A stretch of DNA of 64,000 nt, from the NCBI GenBank assembly GCA_028564925.1, contig CM053027.1, positions 242,112,649-242,176,648 of the forward strand, given 5' to 3'. Shown piece by piece: positions 45,280 through 57,430 of the stretch (the stretch's first letter is position 1; each line of letters starts with the position of its first letter). The notes under the pieces were generated by a model. The model did not search any database, had not been told where the DNA came from, and saw only the letters and a list, made by a program, of their open reading frames with translations. The stretch comes from Lithobates sylvaticus (Eukaryota > Chordata > Amphibia > Anura > Ranidae). The translations under genes were made by a program, and so were the position numbers.

Positions 45280-46755
45280 TTTTTCGCCTGTAAAAATCTT
45301 TTATTATTAGACTGTCGGGTTATGCTGCTGCCCACAGATAAAATTAACATTGGCAAAAAAAAATAAAAAGTTTTGTAGCAAATTAGTGCCAAAGCCAATA
45401 AAATAAGCAGAGGCGAGGGACCCTCAATAGAGAGGAAAGAAGTTAACAGTATGTACAAAATCCTTCTACTCTCTCATCTACTGAGGGACATAGGAATTCT
45501 TATATACTGTCAGAGCATCCAAAAGCAGTCAAACAGAGGAAAGGGCAACAAAGGCTAAAAGATGCAAAAAAATAAAATAAAAAAATAAAACACAACAACT
45601 TAAAACTGGGAACCGTCTGCAGCTCAAAGAGGTACCTGAAGAACCCACTGCCTATATCTGGCATCAGATGAGGCCTGAATATCTGCCTGAATATCTGCCT
45701 TGCAGAACTTAAAAAAATACAGGAAACCAGGTGGTAGCAATGCAAACTGAGAAAAGCTGTTTGATGCTGAAAAGAAGCACTTAGTAGAGTGAATTGTGAC
45801 CAGAAAGGGTCGAACCCAATCTAGAAGACCAACTACAGTTGGTGGAAGTAGAAGCCAGAGCATATTTCTGGGGTCCATCAAATACAAAAAGAATCAATCT
45901 TTCTCAAAGAAGCAGTGGTAATGAGATAGATTCTTGCAGCCCCAACTACATTTAGACAATGGAGGGAAATTTACTTTGGGTTAAATGAAACCAGACAAAG
46001 CAATGGAGAAAATGATGTCCCAGATGAGGTGAAAGGCAGAAACTCAGGCAAATGGTACATCCTAGGCCTTAACGCCACATTTTCATATGCAAAAACAGAA
46101 AGGGTTGCAAGATAAAGCTGCCAGAATAGATAATCATCTCAAATAGTAGAAGAAAGGAATGTCTCTAGTGGATGCAAATGGTTTCTGAAGAGAACCATAC
46201 TTAGATCCTATGGAGTCACAGAGGAATGGACAGGGGAGCCATATGAAACAGCCTATGTTCAACAATTATAGTGTAGGAGAGATGGAAAGTAGAAACTTGG
46301 TCTTTGATAGTACTGAGATCCAAAATCTGATCCAGAGTCTGCTGCAAGAAAGACAGAATTTGTCCCACAAAGAAGCTTCTGGGATGGAAGCCCTGAGACT
46401 CATACCAAGTATGCCTTCCACACAGGTTGATAGATCTTGCAGCTTCCTAGTTTTTAGCATTGTAGGAATCACAGATGAGGAGATGCCACTGATGTACACC
46501 ACTACCATGGGGGTGTCTGACTGACTGCAGAATAGATGACCATCCAGCAGTGCTGTAGAGACAGCCAAATCAGCCAAAGCTCCAGAATGTTTATCAGGAA
46601 ACAAGACTCCTGTGATGTCCAAGTACCCTGCACCAACAGGGTGCCTAGGACTTTTTGCTAGCCATACAGTCTAGTACCCATTATAAAAGATCCTGCAGGC
46701 CCAAGATCCTCATGCAAAAGCAGAGAGTCAAGTGAGTACTAGACTAGATTGCTTG
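45280..46755. other. Unclassified degenerate repeat-like block
   Basis: The text around CTCTCATCTACTGAGGGACA and GACTGTCGGGTTATGCTGC resembles, from memory, a dispersed ranid repeat that contains CTGAGGGACACAGG. Overlapping open frames on both strands near 46210-46622 match no family I know. Confidence 0.3.
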
Positions 46756-46759
46756 AATC

Positions 46760-49116
46760 TGGGACGAGAGAATCCAAAGTTTCTCCTACGATTCAAGGAC
46801 CCTTTCACTGCTAAAACAGACCCTTGCCGTCACTTTCTGCATCTTTACACAGGGACAGACTATCCATCTATCAATTTCTATACAATTTATTTTCTTTTGT
46901 GTGTATACGCAGGTTTACAAATATATGTGAAAGTTGCAAGGAGGCTACACAACAGCTTGGTTTATATGCACTCCGACGTGTTGCATAATTTATTAAAGTA
47001 GGAACCAACAAACACATTTTCAGTAATGTATTATGTTTTCTATCCAAAATAAATGTAACTGATATTATTTACAGTGGAATAAACTGGTAATAGGTTTCAC
47101 TTGCTTTGCTCAACCAAAACTTCTTAGATTGGAGCATACCTATAATTATGCTTCATGCATACTAATCTAGGAACAAAATGCAGAAGCCTAAAAAATTAAT
47201 GTAAACATACACAGGATTTAATCAATTGAAGCAATGGAATAGGGAAAATGCCATCTGCCTATCACTGTAGACGTCTCACATAAAGACTTGCTCATCCCAG
47301 GGGGTGAATGAAGGAAAAAATTATTATGGAGGAGAAAAGGCTATCACACACACACATCCATATGAAGCAAGCAGTAACAATAATGAATTTCTCTGGGAGT
47401 TATTACTCTTATCCTAGGGATATAAATCCTATTACCATCTATTAAACACCAGCAGAGATGTAAGGGGGGTTGATTAACCCTTTCCCTGCACTGTACAGAA
47501 ATTGTGTAAGGGGTTAATTTACACAAAGGCTTACAAACAGCTGATTTATTTATTTTTTTACATTTCATGATACACGCTGGTGAACAGCTAAAGTGAATGG
47601 TAATGGCTTATACAGTCAGAGATATGAATGCCACGGTCTATGAATTCAGCCCTATTCATTATGGTCTGAGAACCTAAAGCTTTTTTTAATAAGAGGTTTA
47701 TAAAGCAGTACCATTGTTCAAATTGCAGAAACCCATAGTAAAAAGCTTTCCAGTCACTATAGCCAATCTAGTCAAAAATGAATTGAGCTATACTGTAGGT
47801 TGCTGCATTTCTTCTTACCCCCACCATGTAAGCCCATTAGTGGTTCACAGAACAGAGATTTTCTGTAGCCCACAACAAGCATGCATATGTCAGAAATTAA
47901 CCATTTAGCATTACAATGCAATGTAAATATTGTATTATCCAATACGTAATGTATGCCCCTGCATAATATGAAGGACAATAACTTTTTGCTTCTGAGAGAT
48001 TGGTATCAAACTGCAAGAGAAAGAGCCAGGGATCTCAGCATACCAGCCCAAGCACACCTTTTCAGGATACTTTGAGGAAAGGAACACACAGGTACGTTCA
48101 AACAAAATGTCAGCTGCTCTCATACCCATATGCAAAACTGTATGTGGGGGTTTCTTGCCGATGTTTTTCTTAGAAAATATAACAATATCTTCCCTCATGG
48201 GGTACATTAAAAACAAAATAAACATGGTCAGCAGATTCTAATGTGTTTTGGGATCACCCAGGTAAAGCTTGAAGTAGCGTGATTTCAAAGCCGCACCGGT
48301 GTGAACCGTAATTGATCACGTTGATGGTGGAATCAAACAATTTTCTTTCCTTCAACCTGTTGCTGAAGGAAATAAAATTCTATAATGTACAGCCTGCTTT
48401 ACCCTTGCATATCAAAATCAAAGTGAGCTGGCACACCCTGAACCACACTGGTGAGTAAACTAATTAAGATATCCACTGTTTGATAATAAACCCTCACACA
48501 GAAACCACACTATCAAGCCTATTGTTGGTTCATACCATGCATTCTGACATTTCAGATAGGCAGATAAAACATAACTGGCGTGGACTTAAACTTTTGTTTG
48601 TGTTTAACTATGCAAATACACATACGCACACACCTCACAAAGTCTTACATACCTATGTGTCAAAGTTTACCATTAAGGCAAATAACAAATCGGACATAAT
48701 AAAAGTACATACCAATAATGTGTTCTGTTACCAGAAAATGTACTAAATACATTGTACTTACACCTTTGGTCTATTTACAATTAGGCCAACATTAAGCCAA
48801 ACTGAAGTCCCACTATAAAAAAAATTGCTGGCAGATTTTTGGTAGAAGATATACTTGTCAAAACCGTTCCCCCCCATGCTGTTAGCAATTTTCAAAATTC
48901 TTATGTGCACTGCCGGCTCAATTTTAGCATAGCGAAAATGAGCCAGGTGTTGGGGACAAAGTAACTTTTTTGCATATGCGCAGGAGTTACATTGTCAGTC
49001 GCCATCCAATGATGAAAGAGGAGCATGTCATAAGAACCAGAAGAAGCATAAGGAGATGGCACCAGTGTCGGAGCATGTACCTGTCACCACTGGAATCGAG
49101 GTTAGTCCACAGAACA
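46760..49116. other. Intron sequence, weak repeat traces
   Basis: A (CA) tract lies at 47346-47355 and near 48610-48635. At 48270-48310 GATTTCAAAGCCGCACC then GGTGTGAACC looks like an eroded MITE end. No exon found. Confidence 0.4.
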
Positions 49117-49124
49117 GTATAAGC

Positions 49125-49225
49125 CAGGAGTAGGCAACCTCGGCCTTCCAGCTGTGGTGAAACTACAAATCCCATGAGAAATTGCAAGACCCTGGCAGCT
49201 GGAGGGCCGAGGTTGCCTACCCCTG
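49125..49225. mobile_element. Tiny hAT-type palindromic element
   Basis: The 101-bp element starts CAGGAGTAGGCAACCTCGGC and ends GAGGTTGCCTACCCCTG. Flanks GTATAAGC (49117-49124) and GTGTAAGC (49226-49233) are an 8-bp duplication with one mismatch. Confidence 0.8.
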
Positions 49226-49292
49226 GTGTAAGCTATGCTTACACTGCCTAAAAATGTTCTTAAAATATGCTACTGATATGCAATAGTTTATA

Positions 49293-49708
49293 TGTAGCAC
49301 TCATCCTTTTGGTGTGATGGCTGGATGAACCCTAAGTAGTGTGGCAGGCTAACATTTCCATCTCAGGGTCTAGTTCTTGGTGTATAGTAGGCACCAGTCA
49401 CTTTAGTCAAATTTCCCTTTATTGTTGAACACAATTCTAGGAGAGAGGAGGTTAGGGGTACCAGATACCCCAAAACAGGTCAGGTATTTTTATAGTAGCA
49501 GTAGGCCCCTAAAGAGCAGTCTCAATTGCTGGCCCTATGAGAGCGGCCAGACAGATCTAAGAGACCTGAAGAGTAGTCACAGTCTTTCTTGAGTTGCAGT
49601 GCATCTCTCTGTAATAAATCTGGCCTTTGATCCTTTGATAGCAGTCACTCATAGTAGTCCTTTAAGAAACTGTTGCCATCATGAGAGAGTACCGCTACCA
49701 CGGTTACA
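49293..49708 (-). mobile_element. Possible solo LTR fossil
   Basis: Read on the minus strand, this 416-bp unit starts TGTAACC and ends GCTACA. It has a TATA-like ACTATAAAAATACC and, further on, an AATAAA signal, the usual LTR order. There is no internal coding region beside it and no clear target duplication, so it would be an old, broken remnant. The family is unknown and the assignment is tentative. Confidence 0.35.
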
Positions 49709-50095
49709 TAAGTACATCCTTATTTTACATATATTATATGTTTAATAAAAGTTGTTTGATATGTTGGTCTATATTTTAGGATGTATTTATATATTTTTGA
49801 AGATGGTTTTGGGAGTTTTAATAGGTGTACCATTGTTTTTGCCTTTTGTGTCTTTATACATTTTTAATAATTTTCTTTTTTTGTAATAAAATTTGTTAAA
49901 TGTTAGCTTCTTAAGAGTCAGATTTTTTTTTTCTTTATAATTATTTAAACTATTTATTTGAACTTTTGTGAAAGCTCTATGATAGTAGATATTCATGCAG
50001 TAGTGGGGTCTTGAAGTCTACTATGGGCTCCAGATTTTTTATTCTTTTGACTAATCGTGTAGGGCCTGGAGGTCTATTCACCAGTTTGGTTGTTG
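49709..50095. other. Intron sequence, no recognised feature
   Basis: T-rich and A-rich; nothing classified. Confidence 0.4.
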
Positions 50096-50099
50096 ATTT

Positions 50100-50500
50100 A
50101 AAAAGTCAGATGATTGTTTATGCATGTCATGATCAAAATATCATATGAAAAATACAGCTTTCGAATAAATCGTACAATAATCTGATCGTGAGTATACAGC
50201 TTTCGAAAGCTGAACAGGACAGGTCATGAAAAATTATCCGATGGGCAAAGCGCAAATTTTTTTTCACGTACAATAACAGATCGTACGATTTTTGTTTAAT
50301 CAGTACAGTTTTCATCCGAAAATATAATACAAATACAATACAAAACATTACATCACTTCCAAATTTTTATTCTGTCATATAAGAATTTTCATAATTTTAG
50401 CAACCTTTTCATCTTCTATATGGAGAATAGCATGCAAAAAAACAAAACAGACGATCATTTGTCCGATAATCTCATTGTGTGTATATAAGAACAGTGCAGT
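50100..50500. mobile_element. Degraded MITE-like stretch
   Basis: Repeated ATACAGCTTTCGAA / AATCGTACAATAA words and GTCCGATAATCTCATTGTG then TGTATATAAG resemble an eroded TGTGTATA-terminated element. No clear ends. Confidence 0.3.
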
Positions 50501-50689
50501 GCTCGTGGATAACAAATAAATGATTGCACATTTCAGTCATATGATCTCATACATAGTCTCAAAAAAATAAACTTTGATCACGCTATTCGGATAATAAATC
50601 CAAAGACATGCATTTAAAATATGTAGAACTGTAAATAAATGTCCATAAAAACAAATGTGATGAAAAAATGTGATGAAAAAGTCCTCATC

Positions 50690-51190
50690 TGTGCTTCATG
50701 TGACAGGCACAAACCAAGTGAAGAGAAGGTAGTAGTAATGTAGATCAAAAATAGTCCCACTGCACACCCAATGTGAGTTTGCACAAACTGCTTACCAGCT
50801 GTGAATGACCACTAAATTATAGGTGGTCCAGCAGGGCACAGGGAAATAAGTCTCCCTCAAACCATGTAGGCTCTCCTCATCTCTACCACTCCAATGGAAC
50901 TGGTAGAGATGGAATGGAAGTAAAAACAAAAAAAGTGCTTCCATACTGATTTATTGATAAAAGAAATAGTTGTACTGACAACAAATCCAGATAAAAGCAG
51001 CATACGGTACAATCCAGTAAGCAAACAATTGTTGCGGCATCCCTACAGGCTTCCCTCTGGACTCTCTCATACATCGACCAATCGGAAAGGAATTACGTGA
51101 TGGCGTCACCGTCGTAGGCCCCACCCAATCTCATTTAGAGGTGCATGTACAATATGAATAAATACTATTTGCAATACAATTATAATCAAA
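50690..51190 (-). mobile_element. Possible Penelope-like or similar retroelement end
   Basis: The stretch resembles the region at 30620-31120 in having a TGATTTATTGATAAAAG segment next to GC-rich text (GTGATGGCGTCACCGTCG). I find no hammerhead core, so the family is a guess. Confidence 0.25.
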
Positions 51191-51377
51191 CTACCTACAC
51201 ACATAAGGGTAAGAGATATACACACACACCTGGAACATATGATTTATGGTTTGAGTCAATGCATCATAGGTGAAAAATTAACCGTCGCTATGGTCTGCAT
51301 CATTTTCTTTAAATAGGATTTAGTCCCACTACATTATACTATAGTATATCTATTCCCCAACACTTTTTTTTTAAAGT

Positions 51378-51920
51378 CTTGGATAGAATAGAGTTTTGCT
51401 GCAGTCGGAAGCTCCATTTAAGAGAACCCTTCACTTCCTGTCTGGTAAACGCTTGTCTCTAGGGCACGGGTGTCAAACACAATGCCCACGGGCTGAATCC
51501 GGCCCTCCAGGCCATTTCATGTGGCCCTCGCACCTCTCATGCAGCTGCAGGAGAGTTCCAGCCCTCCTCTGGTCCTCCTCCAGACCCCTACTTTCTGCTT
51601 TCAAGCAATGCATCCAGCTTCTTCCCAGCAGCAGAATAAGTAAAGGGGGTGAACCGTGATGTTAGGGAGAGTGGGGGACTCAACTTCTGATGGTGGGGTG
51701 GCTCTGGACATCTAATTTAAGGGGAGGGGATGCGCTGGACATCGAATCTTACAGATGCAACTGACCCTTTTGAGGACAATCATAATGCTGATGCGGCCCA
51801 CCATGAAATTGAGTTTGACACCCCTGCTCTAGGGCAAGAAGTGATGGTAAATCTCTCTAACAGCAACACAGACAGAAGTAAATATTTAAGTGAAGTAGGG
51901 GGATGCTAATACCTTGGTCA
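51378..51920. repeat. AGGAAGTGA repeat family copy, split by a hAT element
   Basis: GGATAGAATAGAG, CTTCACTTCCTGTCTGG and, after the insert, GAAGTGATGGTAAATCTC then ACACAGACAG are family words also found at 38356, 52040-52300, 53190-53400 and 63876-64000. Confidence 0.45.
51465..51826. mobile_element. hAT element with perfect 8-bp duplication
   Basis: The 362-bp element starts CACGGGTGTCAAAC and ends GAGTTTGACACCCCTG. CTCTAGGG lies on both sides (51457-51464 and 51827-51834). Subterminal GGGCTGAATCCGGCCCTCC and GATGCGGCCCACC blocks are typical of this hAT family. Non-coding. Confidence 0.85.
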
Positions 51921-52009
51921 GCCTTTCATTGTTAAACATAAAATGAGGGGGAATATATCTAACGAAGCCCCTAACTAGATAGTGAGTCAGTGTCTGAAAG
52001 GGTTTTTCT

Positions 52010-52300
52010 GTCTGTGACCCCAACTGCAGATATTTTTCCCTTACTTCCTATCCCAGTGACAATAAGAAGTGGGATGAAAAACTCCCCATATTAGCTGACA
52101 TTCTACCTCTAATGGTTTTAGATTTCCCTTTCTACTAAATGACTGGTGATGAAGAACAGGAAGTGAGAGTGAATCTCCCAATAGAGACACAGACAGCAAT
52201 AAAATCCTGGCAGAGGTTTCTTCCAAAAATGATAAAAAATTTCTGGAGTTGTGCTGGCTTTCTTGTAAAACCTCCGATCTTTGGTGGTAAACCTGCACTA
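52010..52300. repeat. AGGAAGTGA repeat family copy
   Basis: ACAGGAAGTGAGAGTGAATC then CCCAATAGAGACACAGACAG matches the family words; AATAAAATCCTGGCAGAGG continues it. Confidence 0.45.
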
Positions 52301-52399
52301 ACAGTGTCCTTTACTTACAGTGTTACATTTTCAAACAAACATCAGCTTCTATGCAGAGCTGTGCAGGGAAACATGTCTACTGAGGCTCTTCTATAGAGG

Positions 52400-52745
52400 T
52401 CACTCACACCCCTGACACCACAGGGTCCTCAATTAAAATGGATGCCCAGCTGAAGCAGGAGCTTATCTGCTCACAGCTGACAATGAAATCACGTCTAATC
52501 CTGATCTCAATGCATTACCCTGTGCTAATGAGGACACATGAGGATGGTATTGCATCCCAGCATATTTTTTCAGACTGAACAACTTACTCACAAAACAAAC
52601 ATTACAGCTCATTAAGTGTTTACTAACACAGAAGGAAATAGATTCACAGTTCAGGTCAAATGCTATGGGGATTAGGATGGTCCCACACGACACAAAGTTT
52701 ATGGCAAACCCAGAAGATAATTTCTGTTCGACCTGTAATATCAAA
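52400..52745. other. Candidate conserved non-coding block
   Basis: Non-repetitive sequence with words such as CTCAATTAAAATGGATGCC, GTGCTAATGAGGACAC and CAGCTCATTAAGTG. It lies between repeat copies but shows no repeat features itself. Confidence 0.22.
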
Positions 52746-53164
52746 CCTTGGGACTACTGCTGAATGAATATACTATTCTGGAGAGCATTTGAAGACTCAT
52801 ACATCATATTTAACAAAAAAAAAAAAAAAAAACTTCTCTAAACTCCACACCATAAATCTAACTCAACTTTTCAGGCTATCCTTCCGATATACCAGGCTTT
52901 ACGTCTAAAAGAAAACAAAGTTGACATCACTACAAAACAAACCAAAAGGCCTTCCAGTTTACCTCAGACAGATCAGCTCCCACTCTAAACAAACCAAAAG
53001 TAAAAAAAATACACAAACCCTAAAGTATACACATACCTGCTCAACCATGCAGGACAAAAAGAAATCACCCCCTTTCCTGTTGAGTATTTCTATATACCAA
53101 GAGCACAAAGAATTAAAGTACATCTCTTTTTGTCCTGTTTACTATTATCATCAAAAGTGAAAGT

Positions 53165-53410
53165 AAATGATACTCCAAAATTTTGGGTTGTCCCCAGAAC
53201 AGTAATAGAGGAGAAATCTTTCAATGGGGACATCAGTTCTTGTGACCTAGGCGGGCCGGGTGGATTCCCTTAATTAAACAAAATTTCCTCTCACTTCCTG
53301 TTTGGCTATAAGACAGGACGTGAAGGTAAATTCCCCCAGTGGGACACAGATGCCAAAAAAAACGGGAGGAGTTATACCCTCATAAAAGAAAGTTTTGCCT
53401 TTAGTTCAAC
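53165..53410. repeat. AGGAAGTGA repeat family copy
   Basis: CTCACTTCCTGTTTGGC, GACAGGACGTGAAGG and CCAGTGGGACACAGATGCC place it in the same family as 52010-52300. Confidence 0.45.
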
Positions 53411-53599
53411 TTTAATTACCTAATCTACAGAGACAAATTCCTAGAATATGTATAGCAGCCTAGAAACAGCCAGGGGAATTCATAAATGATGTCCATAATA
53501 TATCTTTAGAATGCTGACATGCTTCAACACAACAAATGTCGGTGCAGGTGACAGATTCATGTACCTGTTGTAAACAGGTACACAAATCTGGGGCATGCA

Positions 53600-54268
53600 C
53601 CACATTGAAGGCATAGTTGCCCTCTGCAGAGTACAGTTGTACTCTGTAAGTGCAGTTGCTCCAGAACTTAAGGGTCCTTTCACACAGGACGGATCCGTGA
53701 TGATCCGCCCCGTGAACATCTGCTTGCACAGCGGGAATCGCTCCGTTGATCCCCGCTGAGCCGGCGGATGACAGGGCGGTCCCTGCACACTGTGCAGGGA
53801 CTGCCCTGTCAGATCTCCGCTCTCCCCTATGGGGGGATCAGATGAACATGGGTCATCTGTCCGTGTTCATCCAATCCGCTCTGCAGACGGATAGAAAAAT
53901 AGGATTTTCCTCTGTCTGCAGAATCGGACCATAGCGGGGACGGATGATATTGGGTGTCAGTGGATGTTAATCCGCTGACACCCGCTATCCCATAGGGATG
54001 CATGTATGTCCGTATTTTATCGGAAAACAGATGGATGAAATACGGACATACTGTCCGCATGTGTGAAAGGGGCCTAATAAATGAGCTGAAGCTCTGCTGA
54101 CTTCCATCATCCAATCATGTGCAAGCAAAAATGCTTTTTTTCCTTTTTCTTTTCCTTGCACGTGATTGGGTATTCTTTACAAAGTGAAGCCTTACCTCAT
54201 TTACTAAGCTCAGGTGCAACTTCACTTGCAAAGTGCACAGTCTATTTGCCTTTAGTACATCAACCCCA
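53600..54268. mobile_element. MITE of the GGGGTTGATTTACTAA family, interrupted
   Basis: The right part (TGAGCTGAAGCTCTGCTG...GTGCACAGTC, TTTGCCTTTAGTACATCAACCCC) ends at about 54268. The left part (GTAAGTGCAGTTGCTCC) continues across the Harbinger insertion at 53672-54074. The left terminus is missing. A complete relative lies at 55319-55535. Confidence 0.5.
53672..54074. mobile_element. Harbinger-type MITE, family E, nested
   Basis: The 403-bp element starts GGGTCCTTTCACACAGGACGG and ends CCGCATGTGTGAAAGGGGCC. TAA flanks it at 53669-53671 and 54075-54077. The interior has several GATCCGC/GCGGATC inverted words. Confidence 0.75.
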
Positions 54269-54413
54269 CTGAGTCCAGAAAGTTTATATGGACACACTGT
54301 CCTCAGTGCAACTGCGCTTCCTCTCATTGTTGTAGCTGTCACACAAACAATGCAGCGAGTTCTAAAGCTGGGTGGGCCGAGCCTGATGGGGATTCATATA
54401 ATTATTTGTATTA

Positions 54414-54540
54414 TTTAGGATTTATATAGTGCCAACAGTTTGTGCAGCACTTTACAACAAGAGGGTAGACAGTACAGTTACAATACAATACAGGCGGAAT
54501 CAAAGGGCCCTGTTTATTAGAGCTTACAATCTAGGCGTCA
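54414..54540. repeat. Dispersed repeat (TTTATATAGTGCCAACAG)
   Basis: Shares GCAGCACTTTACA and AGCTTACAATCTA with the segment at 40516-40665. Class unknown. Confidence 0.5.
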
Positions 54541-54750
54541 TAGACGCTAGTTCCCTTTTGGTTTTCTCCCCTTGTGACTGACAGCAAGTAGTAGGCAGAT
54601 CTTTAGCTAACAGACAACCTTTTATTGGCTATATAATCTGCTTCCTGCCTGCTATCAGTCACAAGGAGAGAGTGTACCTAAAGGGGAACTAGTGGAAGGC
54701 TCACTAGGTGGCTGTCGACTGTAAATAATGTTAGGGTTTTTTTTAATTTC

Positions 54751-54905
54751 CATACATAGTTACATAGTTAGGTTGAAAAAAGACACAAGTCCATCCAGTT
54801 CAACCATAAAAAAATAAATAAAATAAAAATTGAATAAAATAAAAAATATTAATACAATAAAAAATAATAAAATTAAAAATATTCATAAAATAAAAAAATA
54901 TTTCC
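54751..54905 (-). mobile_element. CR1/L2-type LINE 3' tail plus A-rich repeat
   Basis: CATACATAGTTACATAGTTAGG, then TTGAAAAAAGACACAAG and TCCATCCAGTTCAACC, is the reverse complement of the LINE tail at about 21800-21844. It continues into an (AATAAAAT)-type low-complexity tract to 54905. Only the extreme 3' end was inserted. Confidence 0.7.
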
Positions 54906-55022
54906 ACGTGTTTATCTATAACTTTTATGAAATGCTTTAAGAAAATAAATTGATGTCATGAGGACAGTTAAGGGAAATATCCCAGGTGCTCATCCAACCT
55001 TTTACAGTCATTATCCCAATTA

Positions 55023-55242
55023 GGCCCCTTTCAAGCTTGTGCGACTTCAAAGTCGCGCGATTTTGCCGCAATTTCAAGGAATGCCTGTGTAAGTGGCATC
55101 AAAATCAGACCAAAGTAGTGCAGGGACTACTTTGAAGTCGTACTAATATGAATGGCTGTCATTGGAAATCATGGGGAACGACTTGTCATGCTACTTTGCA
55201 GTCCCAAATCGTGGGACAAGTCGTATAAGTGTGAAATGGGCC
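55023..55242. mobile_element. Harbinger-type MITE, family D relative
   Basis: It starts GGCCCCTTTCAAGCTTGTGCG and ends GTATAAGTGTGAAATGGGCC. TTA flanks it at 55020-55022 and 55243-55245. It carries GCGACTTCAAAGTCGCGCG, shared with family D. Confidence 0.7.
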
Positions 55243-55318
55243 TTAAAGAGGGAAGGTGGGCAGAAATGCCTTGACCAGACCAACATTATCAAGCACATTC
55301 TCAAGCAAAAAACACAAT

Positions 55319-55535
55319 GGGGGGTTTTTATGAAAGGCAAATCCACTTTGCACTACAGTGCAGTCGCTGTAAGTCTGAGGGGTAGATGAGGTGAAGCTCT
55401 GCTGATTTTATTATCCAATCATGTGCAAGCTAAAATACTGTTTTTTTATTTTCCTTGCATTTCCCCCATGGATCTACAGCGACTGCACTTCCAACTTGTA
55501 GTGCAAAGTAGATTTGCCTTTAGTAAATAACCCCC
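55319..55535. mobile_element. Complete MITE of the GGGGTTTATGAAAGGCAAAT family
   Basis: The left arm GGCAAATCCACTTTGCACTAC and right arm GTAGTGCAAAGTAGATTTGCC are inverted, bounded by G-rich and C-rich ends (GGGGGG, CCCCC). It is about 217 bp and related to 53600-54268. Confidence 0.65.
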
Positions 55536-56327
55536 AATATGTACTCATACATATTGTACAAAGATTAAATAAAAAAATGCTATGCTCACAACAGTCCTAT
55601 CACATTGTACTGCTAAAGATATTAATTACATTAACAGCAGCATGACAGAAACAGAATTCACTGAGCAAGTGTTTTAGCTGGACAAAGACATAATCAGCCT
55701 GTTCAGCTTTTGAAACGTGTCCAAATTTGGAAATGTATTGTGCGGTCACAGACTGATGGCTTTTTGCATTGATCATAAAAGAGAAGCCACAGCTGTTCTG
55801 AGCAGGCTTGTAGATGGATTTGTAGGTGATGTGATCGTCCATCAATCTCAACGGATTTCAGCTCGAGAGATGGCTGTAGGTTATGGGCCACGTTGAAGAT
55901 TGCGCTGGAAAAATATCCAAAGCTGCTACTTTTATAAATAATCTTCTGTAGCAATAATAATTAAATGTAACTTGTTTGGAAGTGTGCTAGATTCGCTAGC
56001 AATATATTTCAGGAGGCTTCAATTTCATTTCTTTTTTAATGTTGTATTCAAGGTGTAGTGTGGACATTTTTATTTTTGGAACTCCCACATGTTATCCAAA
56101 GAAACATTCTTACTAAATGCTTTATACATAATATTGTTATTGTTCTGCCCCTCCAGAAACATAGATAAGTGACTGCAGAAAAAGAATGAGTAGTCCATTG
56201 AATCTACCCATTTTTTTATTTTTAGGAGTGGGGGGGGGGGGGGGGGGTTTGTTAACATTTTTGTCTGACTATAGATCTGTGTGTACCAAGCATTTTTAAA
56301 GCAATTTACAGTTGACTGTCTCACTAA

Positions 56328-56716
56328 GTCCCCTTTCACACTGGGGCGTTTTTCAGGCTAAAAATACCGCCTGTATACCGCCTGAAAAAATCCGGCCCCA
56401 TTCACTTCAGTGTGAAAACCGGCGGGCTTTCACACTGGAGCGGTGCGCTAGCAGGAGGGTAAAAAAAGTCCTGCTAGCAGCATCTTTGGAGCGGTATAGG
56501 AGCGGTGTATTCACTGCTCCTTCCCATTGATTTAAAATGGGACACCGCGGTATGGCGGCGCTCTGCGGGGGGTCTTTAACCCCTTTTCGGTCGCTCGTGG
56601 GGGGTAAATCCGCACCGGGAGCGGCCGAATACCGCGGCTAAAACGACGGTAAAGCAGCGCTAAATATAGCCCTGCTTTACCGTCACCGCGGCTCTCGCCC
56701 CAGTGTGAAAGGGGCC
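56328..56716 (+). mobile_element. Harbinger-type MITE, family B, complete copy 2
   Basis: It starts GTCCCCTTTCACACTGGGGCG and ends CCCAGTGTGAAAGGGGCC, with TAA at 56325-56327 and 56717-56719. The interior matches 13320-13748 nearly word for word (GGAGCGGTGCGCTAGCAGG, AAACGACGGTAAAGCAGCGC), which points to a young family. Confidence 0.78.
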
Positions 56717-57094
56717 TAACTTTGCTAGAAGTTCATTCCAAGCATCAACTACCCTTTCAGTAAAATAATAATTTATAAAATCAGAAGTATCTACACTGGC
56801 AAAAAAACTAAACAGAAAACAGCTGAACCACAAAAAAACAAAAGACTGAACCACAATTTTTTTTTTTAATAATTGATGATTAAGTTGACATTCCATAGCA
56901 CAGCACTTCTGCATACCAACCAGGCCACAGCAGAGAAAACATGACAGCATTTATATTGGAAAAGCAATTCATAACTTCATTGAGATAGGAAAATCTGGGA
57001 GTGGAAAATTAGGTAAATCTTCAGTATACTGAAACAAATGTTTCATTTAGGACCATAATTTATGTCTCCTTATGTGGACCAACTGCTTTGTCAT

Positions 57095-57430
57095 ACGCTC
57101 TCTAAGTTTAATCCATTTGGCTTTTCACGCTGCAATGCTAATGAATGAGCCTCTGAATAAGATTTACTACATCTGAATCTTTTATTGCTTTGTTAAATGC
57201 TGGTTTTCATAGCATTTGTGGTATTTATAAAGCAGCAAACATCACTATTATTAAAAATGATTCATTAAGAGAAGTTTGCCACTTTGAGCTGGCTGATGCA
57301 ATGATTTCATTTTGTTACCCGTCCGCTTTTTTTTACCTAAATTAACAATCACTGCAAGGTTGTCATATTCTTTAATTCGAACTCACTGGTGTTCATGTTC
57401 TACAGCCTTCTAAACACCAGTGAAAGTTGC
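57095..57430. other. Candidate conserved non-coding block
   Basis: Non-repetitive sequence such as CTGCAATGCTAATGAATGAG and GCTGGCTGATGCAATGATTTC. No repeat termini; distinct from its MITE-rich surroundings. Confidence 0.28.

Noticed and set aside
46210-46622. Overlapping open frames of 104 and 118 codons on opposite strands
   Set aside because: They lie in a degenerate repeat-like block and match nothing known to me.
54425-54450. GTGCCAACAGTTTGTGC as a possible trace of the preceding plexin exon
   Set aside because: It belongs to a dispersed repeat shared with 40516-40665 and has no coding frame or splice site.
55600-55954. Two overlapping minus-strand open frames of 83 codons
   Set aside because: The composition looks somewhat protein-like, but I recognise no family and no splice sites, so there is not enough to call a gene or pseudogene.
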